A stretch of 64,000 nucleotides of DNA from Mycolicibacterium cosmeticum (GCA_016197365.1 JACPVS010000013.1:62001-126000), one strand, 5' to 3'. Positions 43,571-52,254 are shown, numbered from the stretch's first letter. Made by a program: numbers and translations. The notes: generated from the sequence alone by a model not told the origin.

Positions 43571-43756
43571 TTGAGCAACAGACTGTTTTCCGGCTTCGAA
43601 GATGCCGGATGGGACCACGCACCCTGGGACGACGAACCCTGGTTCTCCCCTGCCGAATTGGCGATCCTGCTCGATCCGGTTCTCTCGGTCGCCGAAGCCG
43701 CCGACCGCGTCGGCTGCGTCGAACGTGACGTGGTCGCGGTACGCCGAATCGCCTGA
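43571..43756 (+). CDS. Small hypothetical protein with a HTH-like end
   Basis: This 61-residue acidic protein (SNRLFSGFEDAGWDHAPWDD, PWFSPAELAILLDPVLSVAE) ends in AADRVGCVERDVVAVRRIA, a pattern like a short helix-turn-helix. The start is probably TTG at 43571, with AAAAGG about seven bases upstream. It ends 9 bp from the convergent PucR gene. Composition and codon use look coding, but the function is unknown. Confidence 0.55.
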   Translation: MSNRLFSGFEDAGWDHAPWDDEPWFSPAELAILLDPVLSVAEAADRVGCVERDVVAVRRIA

Positions 43757-43765
43757 CACTGAGGA

Positions 43766-45304
43766 TCAGTGGGGCCCGCCGCGCTCGCCGGCCAGCAGGG
43801 CGAGCAGCAGTTCGGCACGTACCCGGGCGACGTCGAGATCGCAGCCCAGGAGTTTCTGCGCGGTCCTGATCCGGTTGCGCAAGGTGTGGCGGTGGACGCC
43901 GAGTGCCGCCGCGGCCGTCTCCCAGTGACCATTGGCCTCCAGGTAGGCCCGCAGCGACACGACGAGACCGCCCTGCTGATCGCGGTCATAGTCGGCGAGC
44001 GGGGCCAGTGTCGTGTCGGCGACGGCGGACAAGATCGTGCGACTCGCCTCGTCGGAGAGCAGGGCCTGCCCGGCGGCAGCACCGAATTCGACTGGCACTC
44101 CGCCTCTTTGCGCCATCGTGCCGGCACGCCGGGCGTTCCGTACCGCGACGGTGAGGTCGTCGAGCAGGTGCGGACCACTCATTCCGACCCGCAGCGTCCG
44201 GCGCGCCTGGCCGTCCACCCCACCGATCAATCTGCTCGCGAAGTCGACACCGAGAACTCCCGGAATCACCACCACCACGGCCTCGCCTGCCGCGTGGACG
44301 AAGCACTGATACCCGTCGCTTTCCAAGACCTCCGTGCAGGCCTGATGAACGGCGGCAAGCGCTTCCGCGGAGTCGCCATCTATCGCCACCACGCGTATCC
44401 GTCGGTGCGGATCGGCAACGCCGGTCAACAGCGACCACGCGGGCCGCAGGTCCACGTCGGTGGCGAGCACCATGCCCAGTGCCGACGAATTCAACTGCCG
44501 CTGAGCCGCATTGAGGCGAGCAGGCTTGTCGAAGTCGAGGGCGAGCAGGGCGTTCGCGTGGCCGAGCAGCATCTGCTCCATGTGACTGAGCGCGGCGCCA
44601 CCGATGACCACCAGCTCGCCGTAGGACTTCGATCCCACCCGGATACGTTGGTGGGCAACAGGAGTCGCCGTCCCACTCAAGGCGACGGTGGCCGTACCCG
44701 CGTCAGCCCCCGACGACACCAGCGGGCGCAGCGCGTCGAGCAGCGAGGCAGCCGGGGGCCCGGGGTGGCACGCCACGACGTCGCCGGCGGTGCCCAGAAT
44801 CAGGACCGTGGCGGCCAGCGAGCGGCCCAGTTCGCGCGCGACGGCCGGCGCTCCCCCGGTGATCGCCGCGCGGGTGAGGTGCGGCTGCGCCCGTGACACC
44901 CGCACGACGTCGTCGTATTGCAGCTCGGCGATCCGCGCGGTGACGGACTTGACCAGCGCGGCGAAGGGCGTCTCCAGCGGAACCTCGATCAGGGGCAGCG
45001 CGAGCTCGTCGGCCACCGTGACGAGGTCCTCGGGCACCGTGAGATGGGTCAAACCCGTCGCGAAGCCCAGGCCCGCCACCCCGCACTGGTCGAGCTCGCG
45101 CAGGTAGTCGGCACGCTCGGCGGCCGTGCCGGGCAGCCTGATCCCGGTCGTGAGCACCAGCTCGTTGCCCGACAGCCAGCGTGCCGGATTCGCGAGTTCG
45201 GTGGTCAGCACCATGTCGATGGGCCGGCCCACGCCGGCCGCACCGCCCCGGAGCCGGAGCGCCAGCCCTGTCTGGGTCAGCACCCACGCCACGGAGACAC
45301 GCAC
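43766..45304 (-). CDS. PucR/CdaR-family transcriptional regulator
   Basis: This 512-residue regulator has an N-terminal PucR domain (about 1-130: LVLTTGIRLPGTAAERADYL), a central GGDEF-like sensory region, and the C-terminal HTH_30 domain GHWETAAAALGVHRHTLRNR (about 465-484). PucR regulators respond to purine or amino-acid-type catabolites and often activate adjacent genes. GTG at 45304 (VRVSVAWVL) starts the family N-terminus; upstream the frame loses similarity. It is divergent from the permease-USP operon with a 90-bp gap containing direct repeats. Confidence 0.88.
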   Translation of the reverse strand: MRVSVAWVLTQTGLALRLRGGAAGVGRPIDMVLTTELANPARWLSGNELVLTTGIRLPGTAAERADYLRELDQCGVAGLGFATGLTHLTVPEDLVTVADELALPLIEVPLETPFAALVKSVTARIAELQYDDVVRVSRAQPHLTRAAITGGAPAVARELGRSLAATVLILGTAGDVVACHPGPPAASLLDALRPLVSSGADAGTATVALSGTATPVAHQRIRVGSKSYGELVVIGGAALSHMEQMLLGHANALLALDFDKPARLNAAQRQLNSSALGMVLATDVDLRPAWSLLTGVADPHRRIRVVAIDGDSAEALAAVHQACTEVLESDGYQCFVHAAGEAVVVVIPGVLGVDFASRLIGGVDGQARRTLRVGMSGPHLLDDLTVAVRNARRAGTMAQRGGVPVEFGAAAGQALLSDEASRTILSAVADTTLAPLADYDRDQQGGLVVSLRAYLEANGHWETAAAALGVHRHTLRNRIRTAQKLLGCDLDVARVRAELLLALLAGERGGPH

Positions 45305-45312
45305 GAGGCGAT

Positions 45313-45351
45313 TGTACGAAGTGGCGCGGAATCGTGGATGAAATGTACGAA
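45313..45351. promoter_or_regulatory. Direct repeats TGTACGAA between pucR-type and permease genes
   Basis: TGTACGAA occurs at 45313-45320 and 45344-45351, 31 bp apart, about three helical turns. Both copies lie in the 90-bp gap between the divergent PucR regulator and permease. They are plausible regulator half-sites, judged only by repetition and position. Confidence 0.4.
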
Positions 45352-45394
45352 TCGGTGCGGATCCCAAAGGTGTGGCACAGCGCACACTGCTTAG

Positions 45395-46831
45395 GTGCAG
45401 CAGACTTCCCCCCTAGCTCCCCTGGGCGGCGCGTCCGCCTCCCCGCGCCTGTCGCGGTCGCTCGGTCTGTGGGCGATCGTCGGCCTCGGCCTCGGTTACA
45501 TGACCCCGATGACCGTCTTCGACACCTTCGGCATCGTGTCCGAAGAGACGAACGGGGTCGTTCCGCTCGCCTATATCGTCGCCTTGATCGCGATGGTCTT
45601 CACCGCACTCAGCTACGGGCGGATGACGCGCGTCTTCCCCTCCGCGGGTTCGGCGTACACCTATGCCTCCGAGGTGATCCACCCCAACGTCGGGTTCCTC
45701 GTCGGTTGGTCCTCGCTGCTGGACTATCTGCTCCTGCCGATGGTCAATGCGGTCATCGGCCGGATCTACTTCGAGTCGTTCTTCCCCGACACCCCGTCGT
45801 GGATCTTCGTCATCGTCTACGTCGCGATCGTCACCCTGCTCAACTGTTGGAGCATCAAGGGCACGTCGAGCATCAACGGTGTCCTCGTCGTCTTCCAGAT
45901 CCTGCTCATCGGCATCTTCGTTGTGCTGACCTACATCTCGCTGACCAAAGGCCTGGGTCAGGGCACGGCGTTGACGCTCGAACCGCTCTACCACGCGGGT
46001 GTCGACATGGGCGCCGTCATCGCGGGGGCCACGGTGGTGTGCTTCTCGTTCATCGGGTTCGACGCGATCACGATGTACAGCGAGGAAGCCAAGACGCCGA
46101 ACACCGTCCCCAAGGCGATCGTGCTCGCGCTGCTCATCGGCGGCGCCATCTTCCTGATCGGCGCGTGGTTCGCGCAGGCCGCCTTCCCCACCCTCGAGGG
46201 GTTCGAGGTCACCGACGACACCCTGCCCGAACTCGCGCTCAAGGTGGGCGGCGAGTTCTTCAAGATCCTGTTCGTCTCGGCGGCGCTGGCGGCCATGTTC
46301 GCGTCCAGCCTGTCCTCACACGCCAGCGTGTCCCGGATGATCTACGTGATGGCCCGCAACGGGACGGGCCGGATCCCACGATTCCTGTCCTACATCCACC
46401 CGCGATTCCTCACGCCGCTGCACGCGGTGCTGATCGTCGGCGCGGTGTCACTGCTGGCCTTCCGGTTCACCCTCGAGTTCGTGTCGTCGATGATCAACTT
46501 CGGTGCCCTCATCGCTTTCACCATGGTGAACCTGACGGTGTTGCTCTACTTTGCCGTGCACCTGAACAAGCGGCACACGCCGATGGAGATCTTCACCAAC
46601 ATCGTGCTGCCGATCATCGGTATGTGCCTGACGGCCGTGCTGTGGCTCAACCTGCACTTCGACGCGCTGCTCGGCGGTGCGATCTGGTTCGCCATCGGCT
46701 TGGGCCTGCTGCTGTACATCACCCGTTTCCTGAGCAAACCGATGACGATGAAGATCGAGGAGGAGACCCTCGCCGACGAGGGCACCCCGATTCCCCACGT
46801 GGAGCACGGCAAGAAGGGTGAGTCCCAGTGA
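45395..46831 (+). CDS. APC-superfamily amino acid/amine permease
   Basis: This 478-residue transporter has about 12 transmembrane helices. The first helix carries the unwound substrate site GLGLGYMTPMTVFDTFG; later family features are SAGSAYTYAS, FSFIGFDAITMYSEEAKTP and SRMIYVMARNGTGRIPRFLS. The pattern is that of the amino-acid/polyamine/ethanolamine-type APC permeases. The start is GTG at 45395. It overlaps the universal stress gene by 4 bp, and the PucR regulator is divergent. Confidence 0.9.
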   Translation: MQQTSPLAPLGGASASPRLSRSLGLWAIVGLGLGYMTPMTVFDTFGIVSEETNGVVPLAYIVALIAMVFTALSYGRMTRVFPSAGSAYTYASEVIHPNVGFLVGWSSLLDYLLLPMVNAVIGRIYFESFFPDTPSWIFVIVYVAIVTLLNCWSIKGTSSINGVLVVFQILLIGIFVVLTYISLTKGLGQGTALTLEPLYHAGVDMGAVIAGATVVCFSFIGFDAITMYSEEAKTPNTVPKAIVLALLIGGAIFLIGAWFAQAAFPTLEGFEVTDDTLPELALKVGGEFFKILFVSAALAAMFASSLSSHASVSRMIYVMARNGTGRIPRFLSYIHPRFLTPLHAVLIVGAVSLLAFRFTLEFVSSMINFGALIAFTMVNLTVLLYFAVHLNKRHTPMEIFTNIVLPIIGMCLTAVLWLNLHFDALLGGAIWFAIGLGLLLYITRFLSKPMTMKIEEETLADEGTPIPHVEHGKKGESQ

Positions 46832-47673
46832 AGCTCGTCGTGGGCTACCTCGCCACCGCCGGCGGCGCCGACGCCATGGCGCTGGGTGTCCGGCTGGCCC
46901 GCACCCTCGGCGCCGAACTGGAAGTGCGTCTGGTCCTGGCTCCCGATGACGTCACCACTCCCCGCGTGACCTCCGACCGATACCACGAGGTGCTGGCCGA
47001 GCAGGGCTCGGCGTGGCTCGCCGAGGCACTGCGCCTCGTACCCGACGACATCAAGGCCGACGGCCAGGTCCTCGTCGAGGAGTCGGTGGCCGAAGCGCTT
47101 GGCGCAGAAGCCGTTCGGCTCGACGCCGAAGCCGTCGTGGTGGGCGGATCGGGCGGCGGTCTGGCCGGCAGCCTGTCGCTGGGCGCCCTGGTCGACGAGC
47201 TGCTGCATTCCGCGCCGGTTCCGGTCGCGGTGGCACCGCGCGGCACACGCCATTCCGAGGTGGACCGCGTCCGCTCCGTCACCTGCGCCATCGGCGACCG
47301 GCCCGGCGCCCGCCGCCTGCTCGACGCAGCGGTGCGGACCAGCACGGCGACGGGAGCGCCGCTACGCCTGGTGTCGCTCGTCGCGCTGGATCAGCACGGC
47401 GGGGCGGGCATCGAGGCGGCCCGCGAACATGCCCGTGCCACACTGAAATCCGCAGAAGCAGCGTTGCCGGTGGGCTTCGCGGTGACGGCCGTCGTCGCCG
47501 ACGGCACCACCATCGAAGCGGCCGTGCAGGAACTCGACTGGAGCGACGGCGACCTGTTGATGCTGGGCTCAAGCCGCCTGGCGCCGCCCCGCCGGCTGTT
47601 CATCGGTTCCACGGCCGCCAAGATCCTGCGCGTCCTCGAGGTGCCGATCATGGTGACACCGGGCGAGGATTAG
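46828..47673 (+). CDS. Tandem-domain universal stress protein
   Basis: This 281-residue protein has two UspA domains (about 1-140 and 145-281). Nucleotide-binding glycines are visible in VVVGGSGGGLAGSLSLGALVD (about 107-127) and LLMLGSSRLAPPRRLFIGST in the second half, of the G-x2-G-x9-G-S/T type. ATP-binding two-domain USPs are typical of mycobacteria. Translational coupling (GTGA overlap) to a permease suggests it modulates uptake, as seen for other transporter-linked USPs; this is inferred. Confidence 0.9.
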   Translation: MKLVVGYLATAGGADAMALGVRLARTLGAELEVRLVLAPDDVTTPRVTSDRYHEVLAEQGSAWLAEALRLVPDDIKADGQVLVEESVAEALGAEAVRLDAEAVVVGGSGGGLAGSLSLGALVDELLHSAPVPVAVAPRGTRHSEVDRVRSVTCAIGDRPGARRLLDAAVRTSTATGAPLRLVSLVALDQHGGAGIEAAREHARATLKSAEAALPVGFAVTAVVADGTTIEAAVQELDWSDGDLLMLGSSRLAPPRRLFIGSTAAKILRVLEVPIMVTPGED

Positions 47674-47819
47674 CCGGCGTTCTTGGCCGACTTACGCTCG
47701 GCGCGCTTGTACTTCACCAGGGCGACCAGAGCCTTCGGGTTGCGGGCGAAGGCGACCGCGGCCTGCCGCCCCAACGTGACCTTCTGCTTGAACGTCAGTT
47801 GCTGCTCTGGTTGCGTCAC
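47670..47819 (-). CDS. 49-residue basic protein
   Basis: This small, highly basic protein (TFKQKVTLGRQAAVAFARNP, then YKRAERKSAKNAG) has GAGGAG upstream of the GTG at 47819, which supports translation. No domain is recognised; the amphipathic lysine/arginine-rich helix could bind nucleic acid or membranes. Its stop codon overlaps the stop region of the convergent stress protein gene by four bases. Confidence 0.6.
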   Translation of the reverse strand: MTQPEQQLTFKQKVTLGRQAAVAFARNPKALVALVKYKRAERKSAKNAG

Positions 47820-47900
47820 TGGCTCTCCTCTGTTCACGATTGAATTCGAACAATAGCGTGCGCAACCCGCGACCCTTGAGACCGTCCATGGAGGACTCCT

Positions 47901-48308
47901 GTGACCCTTCCCGTCGCCCGGGCATTCGAGATGGTGGCCGCCGCCCATGAGGAGGCTCGGCGCCGGTCGGTCCGGGTGTCGGCCGCCGTCGTCGACGCGG
48001 GTGGCAATCTGGTGGCCTTCGGGCGCATGGACGGCGCGGAGATCGCCGGTCCCACACTGGCTGTCGACAAGGCGTACACGGCCGTGTCGAACAGCATCGC
48101 CACCAGTGAGCTGGCCGTGCTGGCCGCGCCCGGCGGCGAACTGTTCGGTCTGCACGCCAACGGCAACGGCCGGTTCGTCATCTTCGGCGGTGGCATTCCC
48201 GTCACCACCGACGACACGATCGTGGGCGCGGTCGGCGTCAGCGGAGCGAGTGTCGCCGACGACGTGGCGTGCGCGCAGGCCGGAGTCGCCGCATTCGACC
48301 GCGATTGA
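47901..48308 (+). CDS. GlcG/HbpS-family (heme-binding-like) protein
   Basis: This 135-residue protein is of the GlcG/HbpS/PduO-C fold: VRVSAAVVDAGGNLVAFGRM (about 24-43), GPTLAVDKAYTAV and GGIPVTTDDTIVGAVGVSGA. Relatives bind heme or cobalamin, or sit in glycolate and propanediol operons. No signal peptide is present, unlike the extracellular Streptomyces HbpS. It ends immediately before the convergent dihydroxyacetone kinase gene, and the pair may belong to one carbon-utilisation module. Confidence 0.85.
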   Translation: MTLPVARAFEMVAAAHEEARRRSVRVSAAVVDAGGNLVAFGRMDGAEIAGPTLAVDKAYTAVSNSIATSELAVLAAPGGELFGLHANGNGRFVIFGGGIPVTTDDTIVGAVGVSGASVADDVACAQAGVAAFDRD

Positions 48309-50003
48309 TCAGCGACCCCACCGCAGCGCGGCGGTGTGCACCGGGGCATCCCACCATCGGGTCAGCTGGTCATCGAGCGTCATCAGCGTGAAGGACGCGC
48401 CTGCCATGTCCAGACTGGTCACGTAGTTGCCGACCAGGTTTCGGTCGATGCTGATCTGCCTGCGAGCCAGCTCATCGACCAAGTCGTTGAACAGCAGGTA
48501 CAACTCCATCAGCGGGGTCGCGCCGAGTCCGTTGACCAGTGTCAGCACGCGGCTTCCCGCGCCGAGCCCCAGATGGGTCACCAAAATCTCGGTCGCCTCG
48601 GCGACCAGGTCCGCGGCCGGGCGCAGGCGATCGCTGCGCCGGCCCCGCTCGCCGTGGATACCGACACCCATCTCGATCTCGTCCGGGCCCAGCGCCAGGA
48701 TCGGGCCGGCCCCCGGGGGCGAGCTCGACGTGAGTGCGATTCCGAAACTCGCACTGCGCTTTACGACGTCCACCGCGGCGGCGTGGACCTCGTCCAGCGA
48801 CCCGCCGGCTTCGGCCACAGCACCGGCGATCTTGTGCACGAACAGCGTCGCTCCGGTGCCGCGCCTGCCGACCGTGTGATCGGATCCGTCGACCGACACG
48901 TCGTCGTCCACGAGCACGCTGGCGACCTCGATCCCTTCGGCGCGCGCGGCGTCGGCCGCGAGGCGGAAGTTCAGCACGTCGCCGGTGTAGTTCTTCACCA
49001 CGTGCAGCACCCCGCCGCCGGTGCCGGCCGCACGCGTGGCGGCCAGGATCTGATCGGTGCTCGGTGAGGCGAACACTGCGCCGGGCGCCGCCGCGGCCAG
49101 CATGCCCGCGCCGACGAATCCGGCGTGCAGCGGTTCGTGGCCCGAGCCGCCGCCCGACACCAGACCCACCTGACCCGAAGCCTGCGGCGTCGCGCGGCGG
49201 ATGATCTGCTCGGCGGGATCCCAGCTGACCAGATCGGGTACGGACCGGGCCAGGCCGGACAGGCTCTCCAGGGCCGCATGCGCGGGATCGTTGAGGAACT
49301 GCTTCGTCTTTCCGCTCGCCGCCGCGGGTACGTCACCGGCCGGCTCGAGGTCGCTCAGATCAGGGACCTCGACGCCGGCGGCGCGCGCCAGCGCCGCGGC
49401 GATCTCCGCGACCGCCACCGCGCCCGGATCCGGTTCTCCGACATTGCGTTCGGCCGAGTACACCGCGCGGCCGCGCCTGGCCACGTACTCCCGTGTCGCC
49501 CTGGCGCCGTCGGCGGCGGCCTTGGCCGCGTCGGCGTACGCCCCGGCGCTGTCGCCGCCACGGTGGCCGATCTGGGTCACGGCGGAGGCGGCCGGCAGCA
49601 GCGCGTCGAGCAGGGTCTTGTCACCCGCGCCGCTCTTGCCGTAGTCGGCGATCCCGGCCGCCGCGGCGGCGAGCATCGCACCCGCGGTCGCGACGCCGAT
49701 GTCCTGCGCGGTGCCCGCCGCGGCCCCGGCCCGGTCACAGGCGACCGACAGCAGCGGTCCGGAGCTACCGCCCATTTCGCGGTTCAGTACGGCGCCGACG
49801 GCGCGCAGGAATGCCTCCGGGGACGAACGATCGAGTTCCTCCCACTGCGCCCGGACGCCCTGAGCGCCCCGCGCCACGCTGCTGCCGAAGTCGCCGTCGC
49901 CTACGGCAGCGTCGAGCCGATCCCACTCGACCCGGCGGGCCAGCGCGGTATCCACGCAGGTTCGGATCACGGCTTCCAGTGCTTTCCAGCTCACCCCGGT
50001 CAC
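48309..50003 (-). CDS. ATP-dependent dihydroxyacetone kinase family protein, DhaL-DhaK order
   Basis: This 564-residue fusion has the nucleotide domain DhaL first (about 1-205, with the metal/ADP motif VGDGDFGSSVARG at 34-46 and MGGSSGPLL). The substrate domain DhaK follows (about 235-564, with SGGGSGHEP and the hemiaminal histidine in MGVGIHGERGRR). Well-studied ATP-type enzymes of Citrobacter and yeast have DhaK first, so the order is reversed here. Substrates could be dihydroxyacetone or four-carbon ketoses such as erythrulose, which mycobacterial family members phosphorylate. All motifs look intact. Confidence 0.9.
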   Translation of the reverse strand: MTGVSWKALEAVIRTCVDTALARRVEWDRLDAAVGDGDFGSSVARGAQGVRAQWEELDRSSPEAFLRAVGAVLNREMGGSSGPLLSVACDRAGAAAGTAQDIGVATAGAMLAAAAAGIADYGKSGAGDKTLLDALLPAASAVTQIGHRGGDSAGAYADAAKAAADGARATREYVARRGRAVYSAERNVGEPDPGAVAVAEIAAALARAAGVEVPDLSDLEPAGDVPAAASGKTKQFLNDPAHAALESLSGLARSVPDLVSWDPAEQIIRRATPQASGQVGLVSGGGSGHEPLHAGFVGAGMLAAAAPGAVFASPSTDQILAATRAAGTGGGVLHVVKNYTGDVLNFRLAADAARAEGIEVASVLVDDDVSVDGSDHTVGRRGTGATLFVHKIAGAVAEAGGSLDEVHAAAVDVVKRSASFGIALTSSSPPGAGPILALGPDEIEMGVGIHGERGRRSDRLRPAADLVAEATEILVTHLGLGAGSRVLTLVNGLGATPLMELYLLFNDLVDELARRQISIDRNLVGNYVTSLDMAGASFTLMTLDDQLTRWWDAPVHTAALRWGR

Positions 50004-50174
50004 GTTACGGATGAGCGCCGCCCCGCGTGGCCCAGCGGCCCTAGACCTTTGGCTGGACTACTCCTCGGTCCCGGGGTGTTGAATGTGCGCAGTACGCGAG
50101 GGATGTTGTTCGGCGCTGCACATGTCGCCGATTTCCCAGTTGACGGCCAACTCAGCGACGGGCAGGTTAGCCTC

Positions 50175-51164
50175 ATGCACCGCCTCAATTGGCTAGCCGG
50201 GGCGCACGCTGCCAGAAGTGGACAGAAGCAGCGAGCAAGGCTGTTGCGCATCTATCTGGCCGCGACCACATTCCTCTATGTCTACGGGGTGGTGTTCACC
50301 CTGTTTCCGGTACGCACCGACATCACCTACGGCGATCCCACCGGCGGAATCATCGCCGTCATCCTTGGAATCGGTGCGCTCGCCTACCTGGCAATCAGTC
50401 CCGTGCGAGGCGTTATGGTGGCCACTGTCGCCGCGGTCGCGGCGACTCCTATCGTGATGGCATTCCACGTCTCGATGACCGCCGAATATGTCTGCCTCAT
50501 CGCGCCCATGTTCTTGGCCATGTACCTACGTGCCTTCCACCCACCCCGCCAGGCCTGGACACTCATCGCCGCGCTGACCACCGCGTGCGTCGTCGCCGTC
50601 GCCGTTGCCCCCGCACCGCACGTCGGCGTCATCACCTTTCTCATCATCGCGGTGGCGATCTCCGCCGCCGCCGAATCCTTTGGTCTTCTGATCCGCGCAA
50701 TGTTCGCCGCAGCGTGTACCGATCCGCTGACGGGCCTACTCAATCGGGCGGGATGGGAGATTGCCACCGCAGACTTGCTCAGACGCTGCCGAACCCCCGT
50801 CCCGGTGGCGGTCATCGCGCTCGATATCGACGGACTCAAGGTTCTCAACGACACCTACGGCCACACCGCCGGCGACCGCCGCATCACCGAATACGCCCAT
50901 CTCTGGCAGAAGGCCTTGTCTCGGGGCACGGCATTGGCACGCCTGGGCGGAGACGAATTCGCCATCTGCATCGTCGGCGCCGGACCTGAAACGGTCCGCG
51001 AAATCCTTCGCACCATCGACGACACCACACCCGCAGTCAGTCACGGCGTGGCCACCCAGGACTCAACCGGAACCGACATCGCCGCGCTGTACGCACAAGC
51101 TGATGCCGCGCTCTACAAAAGTCGCGGACGCCCCCTGCAAGACGATTCCGACATCGAACGCTAG
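50175..51164 (+). CDS. Membrane-bound diguanylate cyclase (GGDEF)
   Basis: This 329-residue protein has an N-terminal membrane domain (about residues 24-165, five to six helices such as IYLAATTFLYVYGVVFTLF and VMVATVAAVAATPIVMAFHV) and a C-terminal GGDEF domain (about 170-320). The catalytic motif is intact (ARLGGDEFAICIVG), as are DPLTGLLNRAGW and DIDGLKVLNDTYGH. An RxxD inhibitory site is not obvious. No EAL domain is attached or nearby. The start is chosen at the ATG that begins the membrane domain; an earlier one is possible. Confidence 0.85.
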   Translation: MHRLNWLAGAHAARSGQKQRARLLRIYLAATTFLYVYGVVFTLFPVRTDITYGDPTGGIIAVILGIGALAYLAISPVRGVMVATVAAVAATPIVMAFHVSMTAEYVCLIAPMFLAMYLRAFHPPRQAWTLIAALTTACVVAVAVAPAPHVGVITFLIIAVAISAAAESFGLLIRAMFAAACTDPLTGLLNRAGWEIATADLLRRCRTPVPVAVIALDIDGLKVLNDTYGHTAGDRRITEYAHLWQKALSRGTALARLGGDEFAICIVGAGPETVREILRTIDDTTPAVSHGVATQDSTGTDIAALYAQADAALYKSRGRPLQDDSDIER

Positions 51165-51175
51165 TCATCGGACTG

Positions 51176-51200
51176 CCTGCGGGGGTTGCCATCCCGCAGG
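51176..51200 (+). terminator. Hairpin terminator after the GGDEF gene
   Basis: CCTGCGGG and CCCGCAGG form a perfect 8-bp stem with a 9-base loop starting 12 bp after the GGDEF stop codon. No U-tract follows, as is common in mycobacteria. The remaining DNA up to the HxlR gene (to 51320) shows no gene. Confidence 0.6.
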
Positions 51201-51320
51201 TGTGGGTCGGGTCGGCCAGCCGTGCGCTTTTCGCCTGGTGGGTATCGACGGGGCCATGGTCGGAGCGCTGCGCCGACCACCCTCTGCCACGGATCTCCAG
51301 TCGGCATCACCCTGAGTGGA

Positions 51321-51698
51321 CTATTTCGATTTCTGCTGGTCCGGAGGAAGATCGATCCATTCGAGCGCCCATGCGTTGAGGTGCAAGAGGACCTCACCCA
51401 ATGCGGTTCCCATGTCACTGAGCCGGTACTCGACTCGGACCGGTGTCGTTGGATGCACGATCCGGGTGACGAGGCCACCGGCCTCCAGTTCCTTGAGACG
51501 CTTGGACAGGGTGCTGTCAGTCAGTTCCGGAATGGCCGCGGAGATATCGCTGAAGCGCTTGGGGCCTGTCACGAGTGTTCGAAGGACGGTGCCCGCCCAG
51601 CGCTGATCCAGTAGGCGCATACCAGCAGCGAAGTAGGGGCAATACGGTGCTACCGCGACTTCCTCGCCGCCGTCTGACTTCTGCACGTTGCACGACAT
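51321..51698 (-). CDS. HxlR-family transcriptional regulator
   Basis: This 125-residue winged-helix regulator has the HxlR core RWAGTVLRTLVTGPKRFSDI (about 33-52) and STLSKRLKELEAGGLVTRIV, followed by VEYRLSDMGTALGEVLLHL. HxlR proteins respond to electrophiles, aldehydes or redox signals. Cys3 and Cys20 near the N-terminus could serve as sensors. It is divergent from a small membrane protein gene, with an inverted repeat in the gap. Confidence 0.9.
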   Translation of the reverse strand: MSCNVQKSDGGEEVAVAPYCPYFAAGMRLLDQRWAGTVLRTLVTGPKRFSDISAAIPELTDSTLSKRLKELEAGGLVTRIVHPTTPVRVEYRLSDMGTALGEVLLHLNAWALEWIDLPPDQQKSK

Positions 51699-51733
51699 CC
51701 CTTCGTACGAACTCTTGAATCACCAAAGCCTAT

Positions 51734-51754
51734 CAACTAGGCTATTACTAGTTG
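51734..51754. promoter_or_regulatory. Inverted repeat CAACTAG-N7-CTAGTTG in the HxlR divergon
   Basis: Perfect 7-bp arms with a 7-base spacer lie 36 bp upstream of the HxlR start. Further CTAG elements (GCTAGC, ACTAGT) follow within 20 bp. CTAG is rare in high-GC genomes, so the cluster stands out and probably marks the HxlR operator. Confidence 0.55.
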
Positions 51755-51852
51755 CTAGCGAAACACTAGTACGATACTTTGGAGGTTCACCGTGGGTCTC
51801 CTCCATCGACGCGATGCTCGTGCGATCCCACAGCCTGAGAAAGAGAATTAGC

Positions 51853-52254
51853 TTGTCCGACAACAACTCTGCAACGTTCAAATCGTCCATTCCCCTGAAG
51901 CTGTTGATCACTGGCCGCCTTGTCGTCGCCGCAACTCACCTCTTCACCCCAAAGCTCGTGGGTCGGATCTTCGGTATGAGTACAGGCGGCACTCCGGCGG
52001 TCGCCTATGGACAGATGTTCGGTATCCGCAACGCCGCCCTCGCGCTCGGACTGATAAAGCTCGACAGGTTCTCGTCGCCGGCGGATTTCATCAGACTCAA
52101 CATTCTGATGGACGCGGTCGACGCCGCCGCGTGGATCGCCGCCGGCCGGCGAAAGGAAGTCACCGGCGTGACGACGGTGATGGCGCCAGGAGTGGCGTTG
52201 TCGGCCGTCGGCGCCGGTACGGCTGCGCTCTTACTCGGGCGGGCGTCCCGCTGA
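51853..52254 (+). CDS. Small membrane protein, DUF4267-like
   Basis: This protein of about 133 residues has three to four hydrophobic helices (LKLLITGRLVVAATHLFTP, GIRNAALALGLIKL, GVALSAVGAGTAALLLG). The pattern GRIFGMSTGGTPAVAYGQMF resembles DUF4267-type membrane proteins. The start is unsure: TTG at 51853 follows a possible 19-codon leader frame by one base, while ATG at 51814 has no ribosome-binding site. It is probably controlled by the divergent HxlR regulator. Confidence 0.65.
   Translation: MSDNNSATFKSSIPLKLLITGRLVVAATHLFTPKLVGRIFGMSTGGTPAVAYGQMFGIRNAALALGLIKLDRFSSPADFIRLNILMDAVDAAAWIAAGRRKEVTGVTTVMAPGVALSAVGAGTAALLLGRASR

Noticed and set aside
43766..50003. Bacterial microcompartment (RMM-type) locus, suggested by the PucR regulator, permease, GlcG and kinase genes
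   Set aside because: No shell-protein (BMC-H or BMC-P), aldehyde dehydrogenase or aminotransferase genes are present, so there is no compartment.
49125..50174. In-frame extension of the GGDEF gene upstream of 50175
   Set aside because: It runs opposite the dihydroxyacetone kinase, while the membrane domain begins at 50175.
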